Source of the DNA: Acanthornis magna
Lineage: Eukaryota > Chordata > Aves > Passeriformes > Acanthizidae
Direction: 5' to 3'
Length of the DNA: 64,000 nucleotides
NCBI GenBank assembly: GCA_036785705.1
Contig: JAWUZG010000160.1
Location: 248,001 to 312,000, forward strand
Shown in pieces: positions 35,312-46,724 of this stretch. Numbering within the stretch: the stretch's first letter is position 1; each line of letters starts with the position of its first letter. Made by a program: the position numbers and the translations under genes. The notes below the pieces were generated by a model, which was not told the origin of the DNA, ran no database searches, and saw only the letters and a program-made list of their open reading frames with translations.

Positions 35312-36152
35312 TTGTGGCGGCACAGCCAAACACGGCCGTCCCCACAGGCCCCCAAACCTCCCTGCACCCCCAGAGCCCCTTTTTTTACCTCCCTGGGGTC
35401 CCCCTAACCCCTTCCCTGCTCAGGTGCTCCCTGGAATTGCTGAGCCAGTAACTGGGGGGTGAGGGGCTGTGGCACGAAAGTGAGGAAAATAAGGGAAAAA
35501 TAGAAACAAAGAGAGGAAAATTTCAAAGGTGGCAGGAGGCACAGAAGCGGAGCTACCCAGGACCCCCTGTGATGCCTGCCCATGCTACAAACACCCCGGA
35601 GGGGCAGCGCTGGGCTCTGGGCCACCCCAAAATCTGAGGCACCCTGTGAAGGAGCTGTGCCCCATGTGACCACCCAGCCACTGCCCATCCCTGAGATCCC
35701 CATTCCCCTTTAAATCCGCCCATGAGACCCCCATTCCCTATGTCCCACTTCCCTAGGGATCCCATCCTGGGACTCCCATTCCCCATAATCTACATCCTCT
35801 TCATCTCATCCCTTTGGCCCCCCATTCCCTCAGGACCCCCATCCCTGGGACCTTCGTTCCATGACACGAATTCCCTGGGGACCATGTTCCCCTGGGACCC
35901 CCACCCCTGGAACCCCTCTTGCATGGGGACCCACACTGCCCAGACCCCCATCCCCTGTGACTTCCCCTCAACCTCTGTCCCCATTCTCCTGGGACCCCAT
36001 CCTTACCTCCCCACATCCCCTGAGCCCCCCACACCTGTGAACACCATGTCCCACCAGGTCCCACCATGTCCCCAGCCTGTCCCCTGCTGTGTCTTCACCC
36101 TGCCCCCACCCTGTCCCCAACCAAGGGCCACCTACATGTGGGGACGAAACGT

Positions 36153-36172
36153 AACCTCGCTTCCTTCCCCTT
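36153..36172 (-). promoter_or_regulatory. PU.1-like purine box, copy 6 promoter
   Basis: Minus strand GAAGGGGAAGGAAGCGAGGT, about 80 bp before the ATG. Confidence 0.45.
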
Positions 36173-36252
36173 CATCCGAAGAGCCACCACCCAGGGGACA
36201 GGTGGCCCTGGCAGTGGTGTGACAGCCAGCCCGGATGGCCGGGGACAGCGGG

Positions 36253-39200
36253 ATGGCTGGGAAGGTGGCGCTGCTCCTGTGGGTGAGTGCCCCGGGCACG
36301 GGCCTGATGCCCAGGGGATGGGCCCTGGTGAGGCAGAGAGTGGTGTGGAGGGGGCACAAGGGGGGCTGCGGGGTCCCCTGAGGTCCCCAATGCCAGCAGA
36401 GCCAGTCCGTGGGGGTGGACCCTGCTGTGATCAGGGCTGTCGAGTAGCTGTGGGGACAGGAAGGGGAAGACAGAAATGGGGAGTCTGGGATGTCGGGACA
36501 AGAACAGGGGGACAGGAATCTGGGGACCAGAGTGTGGGGAGGCATCATGGGGCTGGGGCAAGTGAGGGCACAGGGACAGTGGGACACAAATATGCAGGGA
36601 CGGGCACAATGGGACAAACACCATGCGGATGGGCCGTGAGGATGTGTGCCACCAGAATGGGATCATGGGCAGAGGGACACGGGTATGTGACTGTGGGGAC
36701 AGGTGCCTTGGGGCTGGTGGGGGTTCGCCTGTGGCAGCATGGCGTGGCTGTGATGTCCCCATGCCACGGAGTCCACAGTGTCCCCATGTCCTCCCTCAGC
36801 ACAGGGTGGATGAGGTGTCTCCACCCCCAGTATCTCTGTGTGTCCCCAAAGGGACAGTTTGGGGACAGCTGTCACACCCCATCCCCCAGGTGCTGCTGTC
36901 CCCATGGGCCACCCCCACTCAGCCTCTCTCCCTTCTCCCTTCCAGCCCAGACCCTCGGCCTCACTGGTGAGTCCTTGGGGAATGCCATGTCCCCACCCTG
37001 CTGTCCCCAGCCCTGCGCTGGCCCTGGCAGGCTGGCTTCCCCTGTCACCTGCAGGTGCCCAGACCACCCAGCTCTTTGTGGATCCCCCCTGGACACCGGC
37101 GGTGCTGTGGGACCGGGTGACACTGACTTGCCAGGGCTCAGGGACCCCCAATGCCACCACGTGGTACAAGGATGGACAGCGCTGGGGGAAGAACCCCAAT
37201 CATTTCCATGTCACTGAGAGTGGCACCTACAAGTGTGACAGACCCAGCACCGGACTCAGCCCCCCCGTGAGCGTCTTAGATGGTGAGGAGGGGATGGAAA
37301 TGTGTGCCCCCCCACAGGGCTCTGGGTGGGCCCCACTCCATGGGTGGCCTCATGTCCCTGATGTGATGAGAGCCTGTCCCCTGCACATGGGGAAAGCCCA
37401 GTGCCCCTCAGTATACACCAGTGAATGCTTATGGAAATTAGTTCATCGCAGTGCATTCCAGTGTACTCCAGTGTGAAGGGAAACCTGAGGTGCCCCCGCT
37501 GTCACAGGGTCCCCCCCGATGTCCCTGTGAACCTGTGGTGAAATGGAGACTCCCCCAGTGGTCCCTAGTGTACTGGAGACCCCCCTCAGACCTATCTGGA
37601 GACCCCCAGTGTGACACGACCCCCCTGTCTCACAGATGAGCTGGTGCTGCAGGTGCCGGCCCGGGCGCTGCTGGAGGGGGACACGGTGACACTGCGCTGC
37701 CGGAGCAGGAAGGACAACCTCGGTCACCGCGGTGCAGTTTTACCACAAGGACAAGACTCTGAGAGGGCCTCTCCAGAGGACCGAGTTGTCCCTGTCCCCC
37801 CTGCAGCTGCACCATAGTGGCCGCTACTTCTGTGGGGGCTTGGTGGGCTCGAGAATGTCACGATGGCACAAGTCAGCACCAGTGACAGTGACAGTGCACG
37901 GTGAGCACCCCCATAGCCAGCACCCAATACCGTGACACCCTCACACCTCACACCTCGACATCCCCAAATCCCCTTTCCATCTGACTCAGTCACAATCCCA
38001 CCTCCATCCCCATCTCCTCCCGAGAGCTCTTCATGGGGCCAGTGCTGGAGGGTCCCCCCGAGCCCACCGAGGGGTCCCCCCTGAATCTCAGCTGCCTCAG
38101 CACCCCCAGCCCCCTGCGGCCCCGTGCCCCCCTCCTGCACCTCTTCTACCGGGACGGGCAGTTGGTGGGGGGCCCGCAGGTGTCCCCGCAGCTCCCTGGT
38201 GCCCGCCGTGGGGGTGTCCCACTCGGGCAATTACAGCTGCGAGGTGCGCTCCGAGTGGGGGTCCGTGCGGAAGAGCAGCGCCCGGCTCCGCATCACGGTG
38301 CGCAGTGAGTGCGGGGATGGGCAAGGAGAGCCCCTCCCCCAGCCTCAGCCCTGTCTCTGTCCCCACAGTGCCTGTGGCCAATGCCACCATCACCCCTGGC
38401 CCCCCGAAACACCAGGTGCACCCAGGTGACCCCGTGACCCTGCGCTGCTCAGTGCAGGTGGGCTCAGCACCTGTCACCTTCACCTGGCTGCATGACGGGC
38501 AGGAGGTGGCCCGGGGTGCTGTCCTGGATCTTGGGGATATCGATGTGGGACATTCTGGCACCTACCAGTGTGCGGCCACCAACCAGCTGGACGGGCACCA
38601 CGTGTTCCAGGCGCTCAGCCCGGAGCTGGTGCTGGAGGTGACACCACGGGGACTCTGGGGCACAGGTGAGGTCACACAGGGTCACTTTTTGGGTGTGCCA
38701 GACACTTTGGCATTCTGGGTGACCCCAGTGTGTCCCTTTCTGTCCCCAGCAGTGGCCGCAGGTGTTGGTGGGTCCGTATTCTTCCTGGCCCTGCTCGTGG
38801 CTGTCATCGTGGGCTGGCACAGGTGGCACTGCAGGGGTGGGTGACAATGGAGGACGGGGATCCCGGGGTGGTGGGAATCCTCCCAGCCTGGGCTGTGATA
38901 TGACTGGAGGGGGCTGAGCCACCAGTGACCTTGGCTGGTGGTCCTGGGGTGTTTGGGAAGGTGTTGGGGGTTGTGCAGGGATTTTGGGGGGTCTTTCAGG
39001 GGTCCTGACAACTTTGAAGGGTCCCCCTTTGTGCGGACTTGGGGTTCTGGGGATACAGGGCGTCTGGAGCACCATGGTGCTTCTGGGGTTCTAGGGGTCA
39101 TCAGGGAAGCTTGGGGGTCCCGGAGGCAGTCTGGGGTCCTGAGGGGTTCCAGTGGCCTTGGGGACCCCATTGTCAACCCCTCCCCATTTTCCCTTGCAGC

Positions 39201-39559
39201 TGCCAGGAAGCCCCAGGACACGTGAGTGGGGGGCCTCCAGTCCTGACCCCCCTTTTACCCCCACCCCAAAGCCCTCAGCCCCACAGACACGCCCTTATCC
39301 CCGCAGGGCTTCCCCGGCCCCACTGGAGGAGGGGGAGGTGCTTTACACCCCATGTCATCAGCACCAAGAACGCCCAGGGTGAGTCCGGTATTGGGGACAG
39401 GCACGTCACCCACGGGTGTCATCTCCCGCCCGGGTCCCCCAACCGGTGTCTCTCGCAGGGCCCCCCCGCGCCTCATCCCCCCAGGTGACCTACGCAGAGC
39501 TGCCGGGACCCCAGGGACGACAGCAGGGCTCCAGTGACATCTACGGCAACGTGTTGTGA
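36253..39559 (+). pseudogene. FCRL-like receptor copy 6, multiple 1-base frameshifts
   Basis: Exons: signal 36253-36282 and 36946-36966, D1 37055-37282, D2 37636-37900, D3 38025-38304, D5 38369-38665, transmembrane 38750-38836, juxtamembrane 39200-39221, tails 39307-39378 and 39459-39559. Four single-base changes relative to sister copies break the frame: one G missing at the signal-exon donor (about 36282), one extra base in D2 (about 37726), one extra base in D3 (about 38193), and one extra C in the first tail exon (TACACCCCATG near 39347). The last exon itself encodes an intact ITIM, VTYAEL, and SDIYGNVL. D4 is absent, and the D3-D5 intron is only 64 nt. Either a recent pseudogene or a copy affected by sequencing indels; three of the four changes lie in or beside homopolymers. 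Confidence 0.75.
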
Positions 39560-39878
39560 CACTGAGGGCACTGGGGGCACTGGGGACACTGGGGAGACTG
39601 GGGAGACTGGAGACACTGGGATGCACTGGGAGACACTGGACGTCCTCTCCCGTGGGCACCTCCCGTGTGTGTCCCCTCCCCTCAACTCCGTGGGTGCCAA
39701 CCTGGGCTGGGGTGGCCCCATGTGGAGGATCCCATGTGGGGCTGCCCAGGGCAGCCAGAGCTCCCTGTTCCAGTGCTCCCAGTGTTCCCAGTACCCCCAG
39801 GGGCTTCCCATCCCCCGCCGAGTGCCAGGGGTGCAAGGGACCCTTTTCCCATCTATTGGACCTAAACCGCATCTTTTG

Positions 39879-39884
39879 ATTAAA
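39879..39884 (+). terminator. Possible ATTAAA polyadenylation signal of copy 6
   Basis: This variant hexamer lies about 320 bases after the last exon, at the position where copies 1, 2 and 5 have AATAAA. Confidence 0.45.
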
Positions 39885-40720
39885 GTGGGAGAAATGGGAT
39901 TTGTTTGTTCAGCTCTGTGTGTTCAGCTCGGGAAGGAGGAGGGTCCAGGTGCGGTTGTTGAGCAGATCCCTGTGGGATTTGCAGGATTTTTGGGGCTCTC
40001 TCAGTGCCTTGGGGACGGTGACAAAATGATCAATGGGGGCAGTTTCCGGCCTAGTTCCCTCGCAGCCGCCCCGCAGAGGGGAAGGAGCTGCCTCTCGCTG
40101 TTTGTTGCCGCTCGGTGACACCGGCCCGGGGCTCGGGAGCTGCAGCAGTGCCGCCCTGTCCCCACGGGCACTGATCCCGCAGCTGCCGAGCCCCTTGGAT
40201 CGAGCTGGAGCCCGGCAGCAGCGGGAGCCCCGAGACCTCCGGTACCGAGCCGGGGGCAGCCGGGGGGAGTGCCCCGAGCCCAACCCAGCCCGCCGCAGCC
40301 CTGCCGGTGTCCCCCAGTGCCCAAAGCCCCGCAGCCAGCACTCCCTGAGCAGCGTCTGAGCCCCGAAGCTGCTACCGAGCCTCTGCCGTGCCCAGCCCTG
40401 GGGCGGGAGGGAGGAACGGGAGGGAGCGACCGGGAGGGTGGGGGAGCGGGGACCCCCGGGAGGAGTCCTCGGCCCTGTGGGAGCAGAGTCTTGGGCTCAG
40501 TCACCATGGCAGGTGGCGCTGCCATGGCGCTGCGAGTGCCAGACTGTCCTGGGCTGCGGCACTGACGGTGGCAATGTGTCCAGAGCGGCTGCGACAGCGT
40601 GTCTGGAGCCACTGTCGCCATCCAGCCGGGGTCACCCCCCAGCCCCAGCACAGCTGTGGGGCACAGCACTGCTTGATATTTGCAGGTGTGTCCCAGGACA
40701 GGACCCCCTGGATATGCCCC

Positions 40721-41639
40721 TGTCTTGGTTTGATAGGCAGGTATCTGCTAAGGAAGGTGGGAACCATCCTTGGAACAGAGAATGTGACCCCCCATTCACT
40801 CCGAATTATTATGACTTTGGAATCAAGGCTCTCAGGCAAAGATATGGGAAAAGGAATAAGTGTTCTTTACTAGTATCTATAATGAGGTAAACAATGAGTA
40901 AGAAAAACAGCAAACAAGGTAAAAAAACCAGTAAACAAAACCAAAAACCCGGTGGCAGATGTCCCTGGGCTGCCAGGCACTTTCCTGTTTGGTGCAGTCA
41001 GGATCACAGCCAGCAGGGCGCTGTTGGGCTCCTAGGCCAGCGGGGCAGGTGTGATGGCTCACGGGAAGCTGCAGATGGCGCTGTGCCGCAAGGTCAGGTT
41101 GGTCTCGTGGGGATAACGGCAGGCGGCTGGGCAGAGATGGAGTGCAGCAGCAAGCAATGGGCAGGGAGCTCAGAGCAGGGAGATGGAGCGGCGGGGCCAA
41201 CCCACCCAGGCCAGCCAGCAGAGGAGGCGGCAGGAACTCCACAGTTGTGGCAGACAGGACGCTGGGCAGCGGCATCCGTGTCCCCCTCCACTGCAGCACA
41301 GCTGTGAAATGCGCCCCCCCCGGAGGGTAGAAGGGGCCGGAATCCTGTGCCCCTTTTCCCAAACACAAGCTCACCCACCAGCTAGGGAAAAACCAGTGCA
41401 AAGCCAGGCTTTTCCGCAGTCGCAGCCAAAAAGCAGACAGCCACTTTTTTTCCACTGCTCTCTCCTCCAAATCAGCCAGTGAGTGTCTCCGTTATCAATT
41501 CCCCAAATCTCTTGTTCCCGTTCTCCACCTAGCCAAAATCTTTGTCTTTTTGTAAGAGTAGATGGCCCTTAAGTATCCGGTCATTAGTTGCCCAGCAACA
41601 GAATGGGAAAAATTCCACCCCCCTCCTCAACCTTCAACA
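40721..41639 (+). mobile_element. Solo LTR with 5-bp target duplication GCCCC
   Basis: The 919-bp element runs TGTCTTGGTTTGATAGGCAG ... CCTTCAACA, flanked by GCCCC on both sides (40716-40720, 41640-41644). The flanks rejoin into the conserved GGACAG...GGATATGCCCCCCAGGAC type sequence seen upstream of other copies, which defines the empty site. Confidence 0.8.
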
Positions 41640-41706
41640 GCCCCCCAGGACAGAACCCACCCCCCCCATATGACTCTGAGCACAAACGGCCTCTTCCTCC
41701 TTCTCC

Positions 41707-41726
41707 GGTAAAGGGAAATCAAAGTG
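41707..41726 (+). promoter_or_regulatory. Degenerate ISRE-like element upstream of copy 7
   Basis: GGTAAAGGGAAATCAAAGTG is in the conserved position but the GAAANNGAAA core is broken. It would lie about 850 bp from the ATG without the provirus and is 5.8 kb away with it. Confidence 0.4.
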
Positions 41727-42451
41727 TTGGGGAACACAGCTGGACACCCCATTCCCAAACACCCCCATCCCTCCCTGAATGCCTTTTGCCCCCTCCTCAG
41801 GATCCCCCCAGCCGTACCCTGCTCAGGAGCTCCCCAGGAAGTGCAAAATTGGGGGAAAAGGAAAGAAATGGAAATAAAGAGTGGGAAAAACCCTGGGGAG
41901 GGGAGGAGGCACAGAGCCAGAGCCCCACGGAATCCCCCTGGGGTGGCCCCCAGGCCCTGACCCACCCGAGTGGGCAGCGCTGGGCCCTGGGTCACCCCAA
42001 AATCTGAGGCACCCCATGAAGGAGCTGTGACCCACGTGCCCACCCAGCCATTGCCCATCCCTGGGACCCCCATTGCCCTGGGAACCCAACCATGGGACCC
42101 CCATTCCTTATGACCCCCCTCCCTGGGACCCCATCCCAGCACTGCCATTGCCCAGGATCTCCATGGCCCAGGACCCCCATTTCCACAGAACCCCCTCCCC
42201 TCTCTTTCCGCACCTGTAATCCCCCTTCCACTAGAACCCCCATTCCCTCAGGACCCCCATTCCCTGCAACCCCATCTTTGGCTCATCACACCCACTGAGC
42301 CCCCTCTCGTGGGAGCCCTATGTCCCACCATGTCCCACCATGTCCCACCATGTCCCACCATATCCCTACTCTGCCCCCAAACCTGTCCCTCGCTTGTGGC
42401 CAGCCTGTCCCGCACCCAGCCCCCACGATGTGTCACCAACACATCGGACAG

Positions 42452-43092
42452 TGCGATAAATGAGTGAATGGTAAATGCTGGCTTTCGCATATATGAATTT
42501 AACATTTAGAAGTGATGTGTACTGTATAAAAATAATGTTAAGATAAAATATAATTAAGTAGAATCAAGCTTAGGGTAAATTGTAACTTCAAGATAGTTGT
42601 AATATGCTAGAAAATGTAATAAGAAATACATGGTAATAAATGTCTTTTAAGTTGATAAAACACAGAGCCAGGGATCAAGACATCCTAAAGAAACAAAGAA
42701 GATAACTACCAGCATCCCAGGAAATCTGTTATCTCTACTACACCTCCCAAAAGGAACTGTCACCTACAAATTAAGTTGGAACTGAGGAAACATAGACGGA
42801 GGATTTCAGCCTTCAGTTCTGAGACAATCCAGAGGGTCTGAAACTCCAAGACAGGCGCCTTCACTGGCAGAAGGGGGCAAGGATCGGAGGGGGGGAGTTG
42901 AGTGAAGTGTAAATTACCTTCTAGGCTTAACGAATATGTAAGAGTTAAAGAAAGTACTTAAGCTCACTGTGCAATGGATGGGGGTGCCTCTGGCAAAATT
43001 GCTAAGCACCCAGCGCTGTTTTGCCTTTGCTCTATTGATAAATACTCAATATTATACAGTTAAAATTTCGGCCCCTGAATTCATTTATAACA
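42452..43092 (+). repeat. 5' LTR of the provirus
   Basis: It runs from TGCGATAAATGAG to TTATAACA. It contains TATAAA at 42525-42530 and AATAAA at 42635-42640, and is nearly identical to the 3' LTR. Confidence 0.9.
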
Positions 43093-43094
43093 AT

Positions 43095-43112
43095 TGGTGA
43101 CCCCGATGTGAT
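43095..43112 (+). other. Primer-binding site, tRNA-Trp type
   Basis: TGGTGACCCCGATGTGAT matches the complement of the vertebrate tRNA-Trp 3' end at 17 of 18 bases, from my knowledge of that tRNA. Tryptophan tRNA is the primer used by the avian alpharetrovirus group. Confidence 0.75.
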
Positions 43113-43770
43113 GACTCCGCTAAGACCTGCTTTCCTGCTGGGGAAGAGGGATGCCTCTAACAGTATTCTGTAGCCCAGGAGGAGCGGGCATTAGCAGGCA
43201 GTAACTGGAAACACGTCCTAAATCGTGGAACAAAGGCAAAAGAAATTTTTCTTTTTTTTTGAGCTCAGCCCCCTTGAGAAAAAACCAAGGTAAATTGCCC
43301 TTAATTCTTGTACGTACGAAGACCCGAACCAGAAAGGAGAACCCTGGTAAGTTCTTGTGCGGGGGGGGGTGGGCGTGAAGGGGGAAGAGTGAATGGTGTG
43401 TGTATGAGACGAGGACTGGACAGCCAGATCCACGAAGCGAGTGTGGAGCTCTTCTAACTGTGTTTCCGTTCTCTCGCGAGAGGGACGGCCAGTGACCGAT
43501 CGAAGCGAGAGAAATAAGCTGAATGGTCCCCCAAAACTGATTTCTTAGGGGTTTGAACACCTTGATGGAAGTCTGTTGTATTCCAAATTAAGAAGAGGCA
43601 GACGAGGCGAAGGGTGGAAGGAGTTTTTGCTCCCCCAAGCTCTCCTTCATCAGGGTAAGGGGGTCGGTGGTCGGGAGGGAGAGCAGGGAAAGGGCCAACC
43701 ATCTCCCCTGCACCCCTCGTGGTACAGGAGAAATGGTAGCCCCCCAGCACCCACGAGGGTCCCGGGAGAA

Positions 43771-43783
43771 GGGGGGGGGGGGG
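43771..43783. repeat. Run of 13 G within the provirus
   Basis: Uninterrupted guanines in a GC-rich leader segment; the true length may be unreliable in the assembly. Confidence 0.6.
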
Positions 43784-44085
43784 CGGACTGCGGGGGTGCA
43801 GTCCTTTAAATACAGGAAGCGATGACCTCATAGGGCAGGAGGGAGAGGGCGGGTACAAGCAAACTGAACCAACTGTTAACATAAAGAATAGAAAAGCCTG
43901 GAGGGATGGGCGGACCCGGAGCCCTGAGCAAGCCCCACTCCACACCCCCAGGGCCGAGCCGGCCTGGGAGGCACAGGCACACCCACACCCAGAATCTCTC
44001 CCGCCCAAGCAAGGCCTGCTCCACCAAAGGCATCAGCCTGGGAGGCAGAGAGCAGGCCACCACAGAAGTCCTCAGAGAGGGATTC

Positions 44086-44345
44086 TCAGGAGTTGAACAC
44101 CTTGATGGAAATTCCCAAACTGATTTCTTAGGGGTTTGAACACCTTGATGGAAGTCCTCAAACAGGAATTCTTAGGGGTTTGAACACCTTGATGGAAATC
44201 CCAGACAGGAATTCTTAGGAGTTTGAACACCTTGATGGAAATCCTTCCGAGAGGAATTCTTAGGAGTTTGATCACCTTGGTAGAAGTCCTCAGGCAGGAA
44301 TTTTGAAGAGTGGAATGCCTTGGAAGGAATTCTAGGAGTTGAAAC
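44086..44345 (+). repeat. 43-44 bp tandem repeat inside the provirus leader
   Basis: The core TTGAACACCTTGATGGAA or a close variant starts at 44093, 44136, 44180, 44223 and 44267, with a period of about 43.5 bp, then decays. An isolated copy is at about 43552. Open frames across it are incidental. Confidence 0.8.
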
Positions 44346-44696
44346 CTACAGGGGTGGAATTCCTTGGTAAGAGAGCCTTTTCCTGGATGGTTCACTAGGA
44401 AATCTGGTTAGGACTAAAAATTACTTGAAACAGAAGGATTTGACTTTGTAGTGCAAATTAATTGGAGTCTTGGGGCTTTTCTTTTTGGAGGGTTTTTTTT
44501 GTTTGTTTTTTGTTGTTGTTTGTTTGTTTGTTTTCTGTGTTGAGTTCCGTTTGTTTGGTTTAACAGTGTAGGTTTATTAATAGTTTTTATTATTGGTAGT
44601 TCAGTGTTATTAGTGGTTTGATTCTGGTCTGGTCTGTGATTAGCTTGTGAAATAACTTTCTTTGTAGTTCAGTCCTCATATCTGAAGGGAAGAGGA

Positions 44697-44897
44697 TTGT
44701 TTGATGAAGAAAAAGCAAAAGCCAAAGTGAAAATCATGGTTGCCACTATGAAAGAAGCAGAATCCTCAAACAAAAGCACAGGAACACAGAAAGAGAAGGA
44801 GTTGGGACAGAACTCGGCAAAGCAATCAGAGACTCCTGAGGAAATAACAGAAAAAAACGGCAAGGCCTGTGGTAAAGTTAACTGCTATGCCGGGTGA
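44697..44897 (+). CDS. Provirus small open frame, unrecognised
   Basis: A 66-codon frame rich in Lys, Glu and Ser with one CGKVNC pair near the end. It has no domain I can name. Its position is where a gag start would lie, but it does not resemble a matrix protein. It may be an exon or chance. Confidence 0.3.
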   Translation: MFDEEKAKAKVKIMVATMKEAESSNKSTGTQKEKELGQNSAKQSETPEEITEKNGKACGKVNCYAG

Positions 44898-45042
44898 TAC
44901 AAAATTAACTCTTAAGTGCGGACAGGGGCGTAATAAACTGGGAAAACTCAAATAATCCACAGAGAAATTCAAGGGTTTTAAATAATGCCTGTATAAGTAG
45001 TTCCAAATACCATCAGGGCAAGTCCTAAGGCCCCTGCACTAT

Positions 45043-45510
45043 TTGCACTGGGGAGGAACAATTCCACCCCAAACTAAAAAAAAAAAAAAAATCAAAATTA
45101 TATCAAACAAAAAAAATCCTAACGTGTTTGCATTAACTTGTGATTTGTATAAAGAAAAAGTCACATTATATCCTGACCTCAAGGTATTACTACAACTCCC
45201 ACCAGTACCAACCTACATACCTTGCTTAATTGATCCTAATAGTAGTCACTGTAGCTGGGTCGAGTGCAAGTGTACAATCTGCAAGCAAAATTGGTATTGT
45301 ATTGCCTATAAGCGACAACCCCGATGTCCGCAGTGTCGTCCTCATAGTCGCAACTACCCAAATACACGCTGTGACTGTCTGCACCTAACGGAGATTGTAA
45401 CCTTAGTTTGTGGGTGGGAATTAGAAATCCCTGCCGAGCGGCAGATAGCTAAGGAGGACTGGAAAAATACAATATCTTGGCTGAAAAAGAACAGGCCTGA
45501 GGGTTGGTGA
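45043..45510 (+). CDS. Provirus 155-aa cysteine-rich protein, unrecognised
   Basis: The frame has a basic lysine run near residues 13-20 and a cysteine cluster at residues 75-98 (C75, C77, C80, C86, C95, C98) that could bind zinc: CKCTIC, then YC, KR, CPQC. Near residues 124-139 is CGWELEIP followed by KEDW. The arrangement is not the CCHC knuckle of retroviral nucleocapsid. A related second module follows at about 45645-45835. I do not recognise the family; a virus accessory protein or a spliced regulatory product are possibilities. Confidence 0.5.
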   Translation: MHWGGTIPPQTKKKKKIKIISNKKNPNVFALTCDLYKEKVTLYPDLKVLLQLPPVPTYIPCLIDPNSSHCSWVECKCTICKQNWYCIAYKRQPRCPQCRPHSRNYPNTRCDCLHLTEIVTLVCGWELEIPAERQIAKEDWKNTISWLKKNRPEGW

Positions 45511-45599
45511 GATACTGGGTACTGGCACTATTAGCATAAGAATAATGCAAACTTTCAAAGGACCAGAGGAAAGCATTAACAACCAAAAGACCACCTTAA

Positions 45600-46212
45600 G
45601 GGGCTTTCTTGTCTAAAACACCCCCACTTAAATCACCAAGCATGGGTATTGTGCAAGTGTATGAAATGCTCAAGTAGGTGCTATTGCTCCCCAATAAAGA
45701 GGCACCTCCACTGTCTGAACTGCCGAGAGTATAGAGAGCAAAAGGACCAGGAAAATGCTGTAGTATAACAAATTCTGTGCGGGTGGGAGTTACTCATACC
45801 TGAAATTTGGGAAATTCCCAAGGAGAGGTGGGAGCAAGAATTGCGCTTATGTGCAGTACGATTTGCATGGAAATGGAACAAGCGGCGTAAAGAGGGCAAG
45901 ACCGGGTTGGCCTCTGCACCCGCCTTAGGTATAGTCCGGCCACGAGCAGCAACCTCGGAGGGCATGAGACAAGGGGGTGTATGCCATACCGGACCTCTGA
46001 TTACAGAAGTAGCGGTCATAGTAATCACATGTATCCTCACTTGGGTAGCCCCAGGCAATGCAAACCCGGAAAATCCCTGCTCCAAGTGCAACTGCCTTAC
46101 ACAATGGGGCAGTCGTGCTTCTCATCTAACCTGGCACAGGACAGTGAATAGCGCAGGTTATTATAAAACATCCATAGAAACTTGTAATTATAAAAACACT
46201 CACTATGGGTAG
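45600..46212 (+). pseudogene. Provirus second cysteine-rich module and putative leader segment
   Basis: In one frame from about 45600, CKCMKC, YC, KR and CLNC repeat the spacing of the first module, then CGWELLIP and KERW. A TAA at 45766-45768 interrupts it. After the stop the frame stays open to 46212 and includes a hydrophobic run near 46010-46055, followed by a cysteine-rich segment. That segment could be an envelope-type signal and surface N terminus, but this is only a positional guess. Confidence 0.4.
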
Positions 46213-46582
46213 CCAGGTTAAAATCCTCAGGGGGACACCAGCTCGGGCTACCGTGTCCGAAGGGACAGTTTGTTTGTTTTGCCAAAGCAGGAATGTGGAG
46301 CATTTCAGACGGTGGGGGGGTGCACAAGACAGAATTACAAAGGAACTAACAAAACAAAGAGTGCAAGCTCTCCAAAGCATTCCAAAACAGGCTAAGAAGT
46401 TTTTTTTGTTGTTGTTTTTGTTTTTTTTTTTTTCTTTTGTGTGCAACCGCTGGGTTATTAATTCTTCCTTGTTCAATTCCCTGTTTCATCTGGCTAATCA
46501 CAAGTGTTGTCCAGAGATTGCAGGTAATCACCGTGCCTATGGAGTCAAAACAGGCTGCTTCTGGAACAGCACAAAAAAATAA
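46205..46582 (+). CDS. Provirus 125-codon open frame, unrecognised
   Basis: It includes a hydrophobic stretch encoded by the T-rich run near 46400-46437. No domain was recognised. It may be a remnant of an envelope region or chance. Confidence 0.25.
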   Translation: MGSQVKILRGTPARATVSEGTVCLFCQSRNVEHFRRWGGAQDRITKELTKQRVQALQSIPKQAKKFFLLLFLFFFFSFVCNRWVINSSLFNSLFHLANHKCCPEIAGNHRAYGVKTGCFWNSTKK

Positions 46583-46703
46583 TGGTATTGAAGAAACAAA
46601 ACAGCATTGGGGACCCTCTTGAAGAAGCCAGATTAATCTGTAAAATGTCAAATGTAACACTGAAGTCTGAATAAAGATTGTGGCTCAAGCCAACATAACT
46701 GAC

Positions 46704-46724
46704 AAAAAAAAGAAAACGGGGGAT
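46704..46724 (+). other. Polypurine tract before the 3' LTR
   Basis: A purine-rich tract ending in GGGGGAT abuts the 3' LTR at 46725, as expected for plus-strand priming. Confidence 0.7.

Larger units (their letters stand above)
39885..42451. other. Spacer between copies 6 and 7, before the provirus
   Basis: It includes a GC-rich stretch (about 40060-40560) related to the copy 8 3' flank near 51300, the solo LTR 40721-41639, and a shortened upstream module for copy 7. No host exon was recognised. Confidence 0.55.

Noticed and set aside
36066..37217. 383-codon plus-strand frame through the copy 6 promoter, exon 1 and D1
   Set aside because: It reads introns and promoter in one frame and contains D1 exon sequence in the wrong frame; the splice-based model is better supported.
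44086..44345. CRISPR-like regular repeats
   Set aside because: The units are adjacent tandem repeats without unique spacers, inside a retroviral leader in a vertebrate genome.
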